Notes: generated by a model from the letters alone, not told the origin. A stretch of 64,000 nucleotides of DNA from Microvenator marinus (GCF_007993755.1 NZ_CP042467.1:4426001-4490000); one strand, 5' to 3'. Counted from the stretch's first letter, positions 52,389 to 62,023 are shown. Made by a program: numbers and translations.

Positions 52389-54917
52389 ATGCGTGTTCAG
52401 ACCTATCTAAGTTCCCTTTTGATGATTCTCATCGCGGCGTGCTCTAACCCCAAGCCAACGTCGGAGAATTCCCAAGCCGTTGAAGAAAAGGTGAGCGAGG
52501 CCCCAAAACCGCCTAAACGTATCATTCTCTTCATTGGCGATGGAATGGGGATGAATTACGTGAGTGCCGCTGCCTACGCAAACGGCGGACCGCTGGCCAT
52601 GATGTCGATGCCGCATTTTGGAAGCACGACGCATCACGAGTACGAACACGCTTCTACCGATTCGGCGGCATCCGCGACCGCGCTTGCAACCGGCCGAAAG
52701 ACTCATTTTGAGGGCGTGAGTGTGACGCCTGGGACCACGGCCGAGAACGAGACCGACGATGCGCGACACATGGAGACCTTGATGGAGGCTGCCAAAGCCG
52801 AGGGTCTGGGAACGGGCCTTGTTTCCACCACTGTCATCACGCACGCAACGCCCGCGGCCTTTGGTGCCCATCGCGCCAATAGAGACTCAGCGGATGAGAT
52901 TGCTCAGGATTTCTTCGACAACCGAATCGACGTCATGATCGGTGGGGGTATGCGTCACTTCAATGAGCGCAAAGATGGTCGCGATTTGGCCGCGGAGCTC
53001 TCGGAGTGGGGCTATCAGGTGGCAGACAACGTTCAGGATATGCGCGTCGCTCAAAACAAACCGCTCGCCGCACTTCTAACTCCCGGGCACTTCCCGCTGA
53101 AGCTAACCGGTGAACGACCGATAAGCCTCAAAGAAATGACCGAGGAAGCGATTACGCGACTTGATATGTTGAGGCCCAAGGGTTGGGTCTTGATGGTTGA
53201 GGGCTCGCAAATCGACTGGTGCGGTCATGATCTGGATGCTGCCTGCGCGGTGTCAGAAACACTGGACTTGGATGAGGCAGTTGGCAGCGCGCTGAACTAC
53301 TCGCGCGAGAGAGATGACACGCTCGTGGTTGTGACGGCTGACCATGAAACAGGTGGTCTGGCTGTGATTACATCCGAGCGCGCGGCGCCATTTGTGGAAA
53401 AGCTCGGTGGTAAGGAAAAGCTAGAAAAAGCCATGGATCTCAAAGAGGGCGGTGCTCCCCCTGCGGTTTATGACGTGTCGATTCCCAACGACAAAACATG
53501 GACCTGGGAGGAGCCGCAAATCATGAGCCTTGGCTGGGGCTATCTCTCACAGGCGAGTCGGCCGCTTTGGGATTCTGAAAAGCGATTCTATGCCGCGCAT
53601 ACAATTACGCTCGTTGGCGTTATGGCGGAGGGTCCGGGGGCTGAGGCGTTGGTTCAGATGAAGGATAATGCCGATTTGGGCAAGACCCTGAAGTCGCTTG
53701 TGGCAGGAGACGTCGGTACGCCACGTGCCAAAGAGTCAACAAAGCCGAAGAACGTCATTCTCATGGTTGCAGACGGACTTGGTCACTCCGGGCTCGCCGC
53801 AGCCACCTACGTTCATGGTGAGCTCAAGCTTCGCGAACTACCACACCAGGGATTTGTTTCTACGCATGGAACGGACAGGCTCGTAAACGATTCGGCAGCT
53901 ACCGCGACTGCGTTAGCGACCGGCAAGCGCACACGCTACAACGCCGTGGGCATGGTCCCAGAGGGCGGCGAGTTGAAGAGCGCAAAGAGCGTACTCGAAG
54001 CTGCGGAATCGCTTGGATTGCGGACAGGGCTAGTGACGACCACACAACTTTCCCATGCCACGCCGGCGGCGTTTTACGCCCATGTGAACAAGCGGTCGCA
54101 GACTGGCGATATCGCAAAACAATTCTTAGATCTAAATAATCGAGTGGAAGGGGCTGACGGTATCGACGTTGCACTGGGTGGGGGCAAGGCTGATTTTGGA
54201 CCGCATTTAGACGCCCTCAAGACACTTGGGTATTCGGTGTCCGAGACCTGGCCTGTTGAGCCCCAGTCGAAGCTCTTTGGTGTGTTCGCTGACCAGGGGC
54301 TTGATTCTGCCGAAAAGCGGCTCAAGGGCGAGTCTAAGCACCCGTCCTTGGCGGCTATGACAGACGTTGCGCTAAAGTCATTGCCCAACGAAAAAGGGTT
54401 TTTCCTCGTGGTCGAAGGTGGTCAGCTAGATTGGCGCCTGCACGAAGCAGCAAGAGATATGAGTGTGATCCAAGAGATTGTCGACTTTGACAAGGCGGTG
54501 GAAGTGGCGAAGAAATTTGTGGACGAGAACGGCGACACATTGTTGATCGTGACGTCCGACCACGACCACACCTTGTCAGTGATCGACAATCACTATCCGT
54601 TTACTGGCAACAGGTGCGGCGCAGAGGCTCGCTGTGGTGGCACCTTTGAGAGCATTGAATTGCCCGTGAATTACAAGTCGGTGCGAAACGCCGAGGGCTT
54701 TGTGGATAAGCAAGTTCGAGGCGATTGGGCAGATTCAGTGATCATGCTTCAGTACGCTTGGTTGGTGCAGGAAGGAAAACTAAAGGGGGCTTCGAAATCG
54801 GCCCCGCACGCGGCACATTTCGTGCCGCTCTTTGCCTACGGGCCATGGGCGTATCGCTTTGAAGGATATCTGGACCAACCTCAGATTGGCCAAATCCTCT
54901 TGGAATGGGCTCGGTAG
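52389..54917 (+). CDS. Lipoprotein with two tandem alkaline phosphatase domains
   Basis: The 842-residue product has lipobox IAAC (Cys 18) and two consecutive PhoA-type domains. Domain 1 (about 38-435) shows IGDGMG, STDSAASATALATG (nucleophile Ser), ITHATPAAF, VEGSQIDWCGHD, TADHETGG and a late AAHT. Domain 2 (about 455-840) repeats the order: VADGLG, VNDSAATATALATG, LSHATPAAF, VEGGQLDWRLHEA, TSDHDHT, and HAAHFVPLFAYGP at the end. Both sets of metal ligands and both serines look intact. By family knowledge it would release phosphate from monoesters outside the cytoplasm. A double-headed form is unusual; single-domain PhoA is about 450 residues. Confidence 0.92.
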   Translation: MRVQTYLSSLLMILIAACSNPKPTSENSQAVEEKVSEAPKPPKRIILFIGDGMGMNYVSAAAYANGGPLAMMSMPHFGSTTHHEYEHASTDSAASATALATGRKTHFEGVSVTPGTTAENETDDARHMETLMEAAKAEGLGTGLVSTTVITHATPAAFGAHRANRDSADEIAQDFFDNRIDVMIGGGMRHFNERKDGRDLAAELSEWGYQVADNVQDMRVAQNKPLAALLTPGHFPLKLTGERPISLKEMTEEAITRLDMLRPKGWVLMVEGSQIDWCGHDLDAACAVSETLDLDEAVGSALNYSRERDDTLVVVTADHETGGLAVITSERAAPFVEKLGGKEKLEKAMDLKEGGAPPAVYDVSIPNDKTWTWEEPQIMSLGWGYLSQASRPLWDSEKRFYAAHTITLVGVMAEGPGAEALVQMKDNADLGKTLKSLVAGDVGTPRAKESTKPKNVILMVADGLGHSGLAAATYVHGELKLRELPHQGFVSTHGTDRLVNDSAATATALATGKRTRYNAVGMVPEGGELKSAKSVLEAAESLGLRTGLVTTTQLSHATPAAFYAHVNKRSQTGDIAKQFLDLNNRVEGADGIDVALGGGKADFGPHLDALKTLGYSVSETWPVEPQSKLFGVFADQGLDSAEKRLKGESKHPSLAAMTDVALKSLPNEKGFFLVVEGGQLDWRLHEAARDMSVIQEIVDFDKAVEVAKKFVDENGDTLLIVTSDHDHTLSVIDNHYPFTGNRCGAEARCGGTFESIELPVNYKSVRNAEGFVDKQVRGDWADSVIMLQYAWLVQEGKLKGASKSAPHAAHFVPLFAYGPWAYRFEGYLDQPQIGQILLEWAR

Positions 54918-55037
54918 GCCACACCTCAAAAAAGTCTGCAGGGTGGAGTTTCCTCACTCGTCAGAAGTGTCGAGTTCCGTTTATCTTTCGGTTTCTGAAA
55001 ATGACGATCAAATTCTCCCTTCGACATGGAGTCACCG

Positions 55038-58000
55038 ATGCAGTGGTACTTAGAGCGCGACAACGAGTGGGTTTCTTTTGTTTTCAATGACGCTGAGGTT
55101 CGAATTACCTCCGATAGTGGGCGCGACGAGACTCAGTCCTTCGAAAATCAGAATGAAGCGGTAGCCGCTATGCGCTTAATAACGCGCGAGCTTTTCGACG
55201 ATGGGTACAAGAGTCGGGTTCCGCCTGACCAGAGATTCGCACAAGACCCTGAAATTCAACGTTGGTGGGAGGAAGAGTTTGAAGCTGCACTTGTGGCAGT
55301 TAACGACGCTCAGGCCATTGAGTCGAGAGGTTTGAAGGCCCAAATTGCAGCGGATCGCAATACCAGTTTTTCACCGGACCTCGAGAAGTTTCTCGACCTA
55401 AGAGACCGCTATAGTTTTGGATGGACCAATTACAACGAGTGGCGAATCTGGGACCAGGATTTGGAGTTGCCCGATTTCGGTGTTTCGAACCGCTTTGAGC
55501 AGCTCATCTTGCTCGACCAAGCTAACTACCTCGGTACTGCCATGGCCGAGGCCTTTATGGGCGGAGTGTTCATTGGAACCGCCGGGAATGGCGACTCCTA
55601 TTTTGCCCTCAGTGGAGAAGATCCCGGGCGCTCAGAAGTCGTGATGTGGGATCACGACGAAGCCAGTATTTCTGCCGTGATCGCGGACTCCGTTTCGTCG
55701 TTTGCGTACCTGAACCATGTGCTCGGGATGGTTCATGACGAAGATGGCGAGTTCTCGGAAGAAGAACTTCTTGAAGCGGCCGAAAGGCTCGAAGGAAAGG
55801 TAAATCCTTCGTGGCACTACGACTCCATCTACGAAGAGACCGACGTTGAGTTTGAGTACGAATCAAACTGTCCCGCGGAGTATTTCTACTGGCGAATGGC
55901 ATGGGTCAACTACCTCCTGAGGCAGAATTCTGTGGTCGGGATGGAAGATATCTCTAACTACTTTTTGGAGCAGATCCACTCAGGGCTACATTGGGAGGAG
56001 GCGCTTAAATATCATCACGTTCGGCAGACGCCAGAGACCCAATTCTACTGGCTTTGGCGGCTTTTTTGGTTCGATAAACCAGAGCTCAGCCAAATGCTCG
56101 AGATCGCTGATGAAGCCCCGTCTCCCTTGGTCAGAGATTGCGCGGCACTGATTCGCGAGCTGATCAACGGACGCAAAGAGCTCGGAAAGATCAAGGATAT
56201 CCACGCGTGGCGTCAGAAGTTTCTGGACCTCGATCTCGATCCAGACAGGGCTGAGGACCGCATGCGTGAGGAGATGGAACACGAGCAAAGAAAGGTCCTA
56301 GAGTCGGCTCAACGTCTGGAAAAAGCCCACGACCTCATTGCGGAAGGAGACCGTGAAAGTGTTGTGGCAGCGACTTGGGAACACTTGGACCAGCCGGAAA
56401 TTTTGGACGTATTCTTCGAGTATCTCGCGAGTGTCGATCCTGATGTGGCCTACGGCCTTAAGCTTATCGACTTTATCGAGCATGCAAGCGAGACGCGCCC
56501 GAGTGTGGTGAGCGTTGAAATCGAGGAAGTGAAGGAAGAGCTCGGGTTCAAGGGCAAAAGTGTGCTCCCGCTCCTACTGGCGAAGGGCTGGTGGTCCGTT
56601 GCGGCGAGAACCGGTGACCCTCGGGCGTTTGAGGGCATGGTTGAGAAGTTAGGGTTGCGCGAAAAGTACCACCATACGCTCAAGGATGTGGTTATCGGCC
56701 TGGCTCGCATGCCCGAGGAGGGACGTAGGCGAGCTGTGGACGTGCTCCGGCCCATGATTCTCGAGTTCAATTGGGTCGAAGGCGACTATATGTCGGAGAT
56801 CGAAAACAAGGATGTGATGCGGGCATTGTTAGAGACCGTGAGCACTCTTGGGGAGACAACTGACGATGTCTCGGAGATTCGAGTCGTGGCAGAGGAGGGT
56901 CCAGAAGCACTTCAGATCGTGGCTCTTAAGTCCGCCGCTCGTCTCCTTGCGCGACTTGGCGCAGAGGAGGACTGGGTCTACGAAAAGTGCGAAGAACTCT
57001 TGGATGGCGACCTTGCACGGCCTGCCTTGTTTGCGCTTTCAGAGTTCGGCACGAAACGTGCCGGCGAGTTGATCGCTGCTTGTGTTGGTAAGATCTCGGG
57101 AGCCTCCAACGTGATGGCCTACGAACGAGTCATGCAGCAACGATGGGCGAAGCGAGCTGGGGAATCTGTGAATGCTGAACTCGTCGACTTTGCTTCAAAG
57201 GTCATCGAGAAGTCGAAGTTCGTAGACCTCGAACTTCACCTTGCAGTGGTTGAGTTGCTAGGAGCCCTGGATGCGGATTTTGCGGAGACCAGACTGCTCC
57301 AGTATTTGAGCCATCACCACGTTGAAGTGCGCGATCTGGCGCGCTCAGAACTATCCAAACGTGATGTGAATGCGACGTATTGCACTCGTACCTTCTTAGA
57401 GTACAGCAATCCGAAAGAAAGTGAGCTGATTGCGCTCTTGCAATCACCGAACACCGTCTACAAGTTCAACTTTGTGCATTGGGCCGTTGACTATGACCTC
57501 AGCGATGCGTTCTACGCAGTGCTCGCCAGCGAACTACCTTCGATTGTACGTTACACCCACTACAATGGCGGGTATGTTGGCTATTACCATAATAATTTTT
57601 ACTATCTCTTTCGCTACTTGATGAATCTGGAGCGCCCCGAGATCGATGAGGTACTGGGTGAATTCCTTTCGCGCCCCGTGACCATGTACGCACACGATCT
57701 AGACAAGGGTCGAGTGGCGGAGCTCAAGGCAGCGCATGCAAGCAAGCTCGCCTCAAAGGGCTCGAGTTCTGAGGTGGCAACTTTTGAAAGGCTTGGAGAC
57801 CCACGATGGATCTGTGGTGGAAATGTACATGGTGTTGCAATCCCCGAGAATGGCGTAAAGATTTTTGTGGCGAGCACAAATGGGCTTGTAGTCTTCGATC
57901 CGGACGGGCGAGTGGTGGGGGCCACGGAACCTCGTTGGCTCTATGACGTGCAAGTGTCGGGAGAAAACCTCGCACTCTCGGGCCATCACGGGTTTTTTGC

Positions 58001-59438
58001 GCTCCTTCAGGTGGATGACCTAAGCGCAAGACGTGCAATCTCGCTTTCGGGAGGGGTTCGAAAGGCTAGATTCTCCAAGGATGGAAAGCTTGTGATTGCG
58101 GTGACTGATCACCGAAACTGGTATCTCATCGACGTCGCTACTGCAGACATACAGTTGGAGGGCCAAGACCCTCAGGACATCAACGGGATTGACTGGCTGG
58201 ATGACTCCACTTTTATGTACGCGACCGACACGAGCGTGGTCGTGATGAACACCACTGGAGAAGAGCTAGCTAGAAAGAGATTCGGAGCCATGGCTGAGGT
58301 TCGAGTCGGGCCTGATTCACTCATCTATGCGGGTACTCCGAAGGGGATCGAACGCCTGAATCGCGACCTCAGTGCTGCTGCGGAATTGCTCAAGCAAACC
58401 AGCGTTTCTCGAATCGAGTTTCGGGGGGCCGGGCACTTGGTGGCTGCTTCGTGGGACGGAAAGGATACCGGGGTCTGGGTCTGGGATCTAAAGAAGTCGA
58501 AGCGGCGCCGCGCAAAAGGTCACGAGGATTCAGGAGTCTTTGGGCTCGCGCTTGATTCGGCCCGACAGATTTACGCCGGTGGAAATAAGAGCACACTCGA
58601 GCGTTGGGATGGAAAGGATAAGCCCATTGCGAACCCGATTCCGGGGCATACTAAGAAAGTTGAATTCCTTGGGCGTGGGCGCGCCTCGCGCTTACTCAGT
58701 GCAGGAGGCGACCAGAAAATCGTTGAGTGGGATGTGGAGTCGGGACTGACGACTTTCGAAGCCGGGCTTGATTTTCGCGCGTGCTGTGCGCGTTGGTCAG
58801 ATGACGTTCTCTACGTTTCAGGCACCAACAATCTTGTTGCCATGAACTCAAGCGGTGAGGAGATTTGGCGAAGCGATGCCGTTCGCCGAAGCGAATACTT
58901 GGAGGTCTATCAAAACCAAATCATTGCAGCATCGAGGGCCGAGTTAGTTTGGCTCGACCGAGCTACCGGCAAGGAAACCGCTCGCAGCGGAGATTTTACA
59001 GACTCATTCATCTACAGATGGGTGCGTATGAACGAAAAGACACTCATCGTGGCTGGTTACGATGACGTGCATGTGTTTGTCGTGGATTTGGAGACCAGGG
59101 AAGTTTCCAAGCCCTTGGCATTTGGAGGAAGTGAGCGTCTGCGAGATATCGCCAAATTGGACGAAGAACGTGTGGTGCTCACCCATTGGGGCGAAAAGCT
59201 CAAAATATTCAATGTGACTACTGGCAAGGTCGAAAAGGTAGTCAAAGAAGATCTCTCAACGCTCGCCGTCTCTGCTGATGGAGATGTCCATGCATGGAAA
59301 GGGGGCAAGATGTTTATCTTGAAGCCAGACGGGGAATTGAAGCCACCTGTGGAGACACCGGCGGCTGAAAAGGCGTTGTGGCTTGACGGCCGCCTGTTTC
59401 TTGGAGGACCAACAGGTGCTGTGTACCGGATGAGCTAG
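55038..59438 (+). CDS. Giant WGR-SUKH-HEAT-propeller protein of unknown function
   Basis: GGAG within ATGGAG (55028-55031) supports the ATG at 55038, giving 1466 residues. The N-terminal 60 residues (MQWYLERDNEWVSFVFND...GRDETQSFENQNEAVAAMRLITRELFDDGYK) look like a WGR domain. Around 180-240 is a SUKH (SMI1/KNR4)-like stretch (VFIGTAGNGDSYFALSGEDP...AVIADSVSSFAYLNHVL). Helical repeats of HEAT type fill about 400-880, and a WD40/PQQ-like beta-propeller about 915-1466 (VWVWDLKKSKRRRAKGHEDSGVFGLALDS, KIVEWDVESG). WGR occurs in MolR-like and PARP proteins, SUKH in toxin-immunity proteins. No signal peptide: probably cytoplasmic. The exact role is unknown. Confidence 0.8.
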   Translation: MQWYLERDNEWVSFVFNDAEVRITSDSGRDETQSFENQNEAVAAMRLITRELFDDGYKSRVPPDQRFAQDPEIQRWWEEEFEAALVAVNDAQAIESRGLKAQIAADRNTSFSPDLEKFLDLRDRYSFGWTNYNEWRIWDQDLELPDFGVSNRFEQLILLDQANYLGTAMAEAFMGGVFIGTAGNGDSYFALSGEDPGRSEVVMWDHDEASISAVIADSVSSFAYLNHVLGMVHDEDGEFSEEELLEAAERLEGKVNPSWHYDSIYEETDVEFEYESNCPAEYFYWRMAWVNYLLRQNSVVGMEDISNYFLEQIHSGLHWEEALKYHHVRQTPETQFYWLWRLFWFDKPELSQMLEIADEAPSPLVRDCAALIRELINGRKELGKIKDIHAWRQKFLDLDLDPDRAEDRMREEMEHEQRKVLESAQRLEKAHDLIAEGDRESVVAATWEHLDQPEILDVFFEYLASVDPDVAYGLKLIDFIEHASETRPSVVSVEIEEVKEELGFKGKSVLPLLLAKGWWSVAARTGDPRAFEGMVEKLGLREKYHHTLKDVVIGLARMPEEGRRRAVDVLRPMILEFNWVEGDYMSEIENKDVMRALLETVSTLGETTDDVSEIRVVAEEGPEALQIVALKSAARLLARLGAEEDWVYEKCEELLDGDLARPALFALSEFGTKRAGELIAACVGKISGASNVMAYERVMQQRWAKRAGESVNAELVDFASKVIEKSKFVDLELHLAVVELLGALDADFAETRLLQYLSHHHVEVRDLARSELSKRDVNATYCTRTFLEYSNPKESELIALLQSPNTVYKFNFVHWAVDYDLSDAFYAVLASELPSIVRYTHYNGGYVGYYHNNFYYLFRYLMNLERPEIDEVLGEFLSRPVTMYAHDLDKGRVAELKAAHASKLASKGSSSEVATFERLGDPRWICGGNVHGVAIPENGVKIFVASTNGLVVFDPDGRVVGATEPRWLYDVQVSGENLALSGHHGFFALLQVDDLSARRAISLSGGVRKARFSKDGKLVIAVTDHRNWYLIDVATADIQLEGQDPQDINGIDWLDDSTFMYATDTSVVVMNTTGEELARKRFGAMAEVRVGPDSLIYAGTPKGIERLNRDLSAAAELLKQTSVSRIEFRGAGHLVAASWDGKDTGVWVWDLKKSKRRRAKGHEDSGVFGLALDSARQIYAGGNKSTLERWDGKDKPIANPIPGHTKKVEFLGRGRASRLLSAGGDQKIVEWDVESGLTTFEAGLDFRACCARWSDDVLYVSGTNNLVAMNSSGEEIWRSDAVRRSEYLEVYQNQIIAASRAELVWLDRATGKETARSGDFTDSFIYRWVRMNEKTLIVAGYDDVHVFVVDLETREVSKPLAFGGSERLRDIAKLDEERVVLTHWGEKLKIFNVTTGKVEKVVKEDLSTLAVSADGDVHAWKGGKMFILKPDGELKPPVETPAAEKALWLDGRLFLGGPTGAVYRMS

Positions 59439-60112
59439 CCCTTGTCCAAGAGTTGCTTTACCAGTCGCTCGAGTTCAGCAATTCTTCCACCGAGCTCGAC
59501 TCGGGTTGCGTCGTGGGCAGCGCGCTCCTCCTCAAGTGCGGCGCGCAGCATCGCGTTTTCTTCGCGCAGCGCGGAGATCTCCGCGCGCATTGAATCCATC
59601 TCAGATCGGTACTCGGCTCTTAGCTCTTCCCGGATCTCGGCTCTTAGCTCTTCCCGGATCTCGGCTCTTAGCTCTTCCCGAATCTCGGCTCTTAGCTCTT
59701 CCCGGATCTCGGCTCGCAGCTCCTCCCGGATCTCGGCTCTTAGCTCTTCCCGGATCTCGGCTCTTAGCTCTTCCCGGATCTTGGCGCGTTCTTGGGCACG
59801 GTATTGGTCCATTTGCCCGTGTAGTTGTTCGGTCCACCGCGCTAGTGTTTCTTCTAAAGATTCGGCGGATAGCCTTCCACTTCCCGATATCTGCATGATG
59901 TCCTCCAGGAGACGAAGCTTACTCGCCAGACTAAAGTGATCGCTCTCGTTGATCAACTCAATTATGTGCAGCAAGTCCTCGCCGGAGCTAGGGAAACGTG
60001 AAATGAGCTTTAGCCAACGGAACGACTTTTTGTCCGATAGACACGTTGTAGAAACTACGATGATCGGACCAAATTCCAGATGGCCGAAGCTCCATATTCC
60101 GGTATCAGCCAA
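59435..60112 (-). pseudogene. 5'-deleted relative of the coiled-coil gene at 20098-20931
   Basis: The frame (225 residues from a TTG at 60112) starts abruptly at GIWSFGHLEFGPIIVVSTTCLSD, matching the middle of the intact relative (GIWRWGSVECGPIFIVATTALED, about residue 135). It then follows it through FRWLKLISRFP and into a coiled coil made of eight-residue copies of AEIREELR. The in-frame codons upstream (AHYKILEPLAD) still resemble the family before a TAG at 60158, and the shared upstream block resumes at 60161. So a deletion has joined the promoter region to the 3' half. It may still be translated as a coiled-coil fragment; overlaps the giant gene's end by four bases. Confidence 0.65.
59612..59779. 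repeat. 24-bp tandem repeat, seven copies, in the coiled-coil gene
   Basis: Seven consecutive 24-base units starting CTCGGCTCTTAGC (plus strand), four identical in full and the others with one or a few changes (units at 59660 and 59708 differ). On the minus strand each encodes eight residues (AEIREELR). There are no spacers, so this is a coding tandem repeat, not CRISPR. Confidence 0.95.
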
Positions 60113-60160
60113 AGGTTCAAGTATCTTGTAATGGGCCAGAAGGTTAAATTGTTGTCCCTA

Positions 60161-60214
60161 TTATTTTCGGACAAAACTCGGAGGTGTTGAGGATTTTTTT
60201 CAAAAAATTGAGAA
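60161..60214 (-). repeat. Upstream block shared by the two coiled-coil genes (copy B)
   Basis: Read on the minus strand, this block aligns gap-free with 19974-20027 (37 of 54 bases, and 25 of the last 29, ending in TTTTGTCCGAAAATAA). Here it abuts the truncated gene after a deletion. Confidence 0.7.
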
Positions 60215-60284
60215 ACACGGGTATCTTTGTTTCTCCGGGTATGGTTCGCGTTCTTCGAACCGGGCCGGAGCTGGAGTTTTTGCT

Positions 60285-60794
60285 ATGAATTTAAAGCACT
60301 CGTCATTGGGCGCGATGCTGATCGCCGTTCTTTCTACAACACCGGCTTACGCCCAGAATGCCACAGGTGATGAAACACTTTTTTGGACTCAGTTTGGTGT
60401 GGGTATCGCTGGCGGTCTACTTACGGGTACAGCTGCTGGATTTGGTATCTATTCGCTTTGCGAGGCGAGTGATGTCGACTGGGAGTCGGGTGGAAGCCTC
60501 TGTTATGCGGGTATCATCGTATCGGCTCTGGCCGGGGTTATTCTCGGCTCAGGTACGGCAGTTTGGGGAGTTGGCGAGCTCTCTGGATATGATGGGTCAT
60601 GGGCGTCCACTGTTGGAGGAGCTGCCATTGGAACACTCCTAAGCGTTCCACTTGCTCCTTTGGCTCCGATCGGTGCTTCAGTAGGGGCGAGTTGGTTCTA
60701 TGCGAATTCAACCGTGGACCGTAGCGGTGAGGGAGCACCAATTTCCACCGCCCCAATTCGAACGATCATCCCACTTTTGAGTTTCACGTTTTAG
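60285..60794 (+). CDS. Secreted Gly/Ala-rich protein of unknown function
   Basis: The 169-residue product has a Sec signal peptide (MNLKHSSLGAMLIAVLSTTPAYAQ). Three Gly/Ala-rich hydrophobic segments follow (FGVGIAGGLLTGTAAGFGIYSL, AGIIVSALAGVILGSGTAVWGVG, VGGAAIGTLLSVPLAPLAPIGASVGASWFY), and it ends in alternating residues closing with Phe (IRTIIPLLSFTF). Three cysteines occur near two of the segments. The plan recalls the protein at 9128-9649: secreted, glycine-zipper-like, aromatic end. It could insert in the outer membrane, but that is inference. GGAG lies upstream of the ATG. Confidence 0.65.
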   Translation: MNLKHSSLGAMLIAVLSTTPAYAQNATGDETLFWTQFGVGIAGGLLTGTAAGFGIYSLCEASDVDWESGGSLCYAGIIVSALAGVILGSGTAVWGVGELSGYDGSWASTVGGAAIGTLLSVPLAPLAPIGASVGASWFYANSTVDRSGEGAPISTAPIRTIIPLLSFTF

Positions 60795-60805
60795 AAAGTC
60801 GCACT

Positions 60806-62023
60806 TTAGATTGCGTTCACAAAGTCGATGAGCGCGGTTCTTTCTTCGAGCGACATCGACTTGAAGATCTCGACTGACCTTTCGGCCTCTCCGCCATGCC
60901 AGAGTATGGCTTCCTCCACATTTTGCGCTCGTCCGTCGTGGAGCAGCATCTGGTGTCCGTTGACGGCTGGTAATGCACCTATTCCCCAGAGTGGAGGTGT
61001 TCTCCACTCGGTAGGTTTGGCGTCGCCTTCCTGAATCTGGTCAGCGAGACCTAGGCCCATATCGTGAAGCAAGAGGTCTGTGTAGGCGGCAACCCCGGGA
61101 GCTAGCTCCGGCACGTGGCATGCCGAGCACGTGGCTTGTTCAAAGAGCTGCTCTCCTATGCGGTGTTCCGGGCCAATCTTTGACACAGGTGGCGCTAGTC
61201 CCGCTACATAGGTGGTCAAGAGGTCGAGCTCAGTTTGTGAAACCTCGAGCATCGCGTCCTGCGCCGCGACACACTCTACTTGCAGGCTAGTGCATGGGCC
61301 CTCAGCGAACACGGGGTTGGTCAAACCCATATCATTGACAAGAGCCGCTGCATTTTGTTGCTCAAGGGTTGGGTGCGCTGCTTTCCATCCGAAACGTCCG
61401 ACTCTCAATATCGACGTGGCTTCTTCAATCACCCAGTGCGCTCGCCCAGAGATTCCGTCACCGTCTGCGTCGTTGCTGTCCTCGTTGGCCAAAATATCTG
61501 CTTCCGGGATAGCCTCCAGCAGGCCGAGTCCGGCAATCTGCATGGCGAGTCGTGGGCCGATACTCGGATTTTGGATAGGTCCATAGTTTAGGTTTGCGAG
61601 CTCATAGGATGGGACTCGCAGCGAAAAGGTACTTCCGTCGCGATAGTCTCCGAGCGCAGTATCGTATGACCGCCGGACTTCACCTTCAGGCTTAACGCCT
61701 GAGATAGCGCTCGTCTGAAATTGTGCGCCGTAGACTGCGTCATCCACCTTGTAGAGAAGGCCCGGCGTGCTGGGATGGGCCCTCCCGTCTCGAGCATGGC
61801 ATTGTGAACACGACGCCGCGTTGAAAATGGGTCCGAGGGTCGTAGGATCAAAGGCGCGTCGGAAGAGTGCCCGCCCTCGCAAGAACTCTTCGTGCTCTAT
61901 CTCGCCCAGCGATTCTAACGGCTGAGAAAACACGTCTTCGTCGGGAATCTCGTCATTGGGCTCAATCCAAACACATCCAGAAGTTGAGAGGAAAATCAGC
62001 GAAAAAATACACATCCATTTCAT
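60806..62023 (-). CDS. Di-heme DUF1111 (thiol-oxidoreductase-like) cytochrome lipoprotein
   Basis: The 405-residue protein has lipobox STSGC (Cys 17) and two heme c motifs: CSQCH (about residue 72) and CSACH (about residue 296). The stretch NYGPIQNPSIGPRLAMQIAGLGLLEAIPEADIL and the end AILWHGGEAERSVEIFKSMSLEERTALIDFVNAI are typical of the DUF1111/di-heme oxidoreductase family, related to MauG/CcpA peroxidases. A DADGDGISG loop may bind calcium. It would carry out redox chemistry in the periplasm; partners such as an imelysin-like lipoprotein are not in the window. Confidence 0.88.
   Translation of the reverse strand: MKWMCIFSLIFLSTSGCVWIEPNDEIPDEDVFSQPLESLGEIEHEEFLRGRALFRRAFDPTTLGPIFNAASCSQCHARDGRAHPSTPGLLYKVDDAVYGAQFQTSAISGVKPEGEVRRSYDTALGDYRDGSTFSLRVPSYELANLNYGPIQNPSIGPRLAMQIAGLGLLEAIPEADILANEDSNDADGDGISGRAHWVIEEATSILRVGRFGWKAAHPTLEQQNAAALVNDMGLTNPVFAEGPCTSLQVECVAAQDAMLEVSQTELDLLTTYVAGLAPPVSKIGPEHRIGEQLFEQATCSACHVPELAPGVAAYTDLLLHDMGLGLADQIQEGDAKPTEWRTPPLWGIGALPAVNGHQMLLHDGRAQNVEEAILWHGGEAERSVEIFKSMSLEERTALIDFVNAI

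Noticed and set aside
59612-59779. CRISPR array
   Set aside because: Units of 24 bases follow each other with no spacers and keep a reading frame coding for a coiled coil; no cas genes are present.
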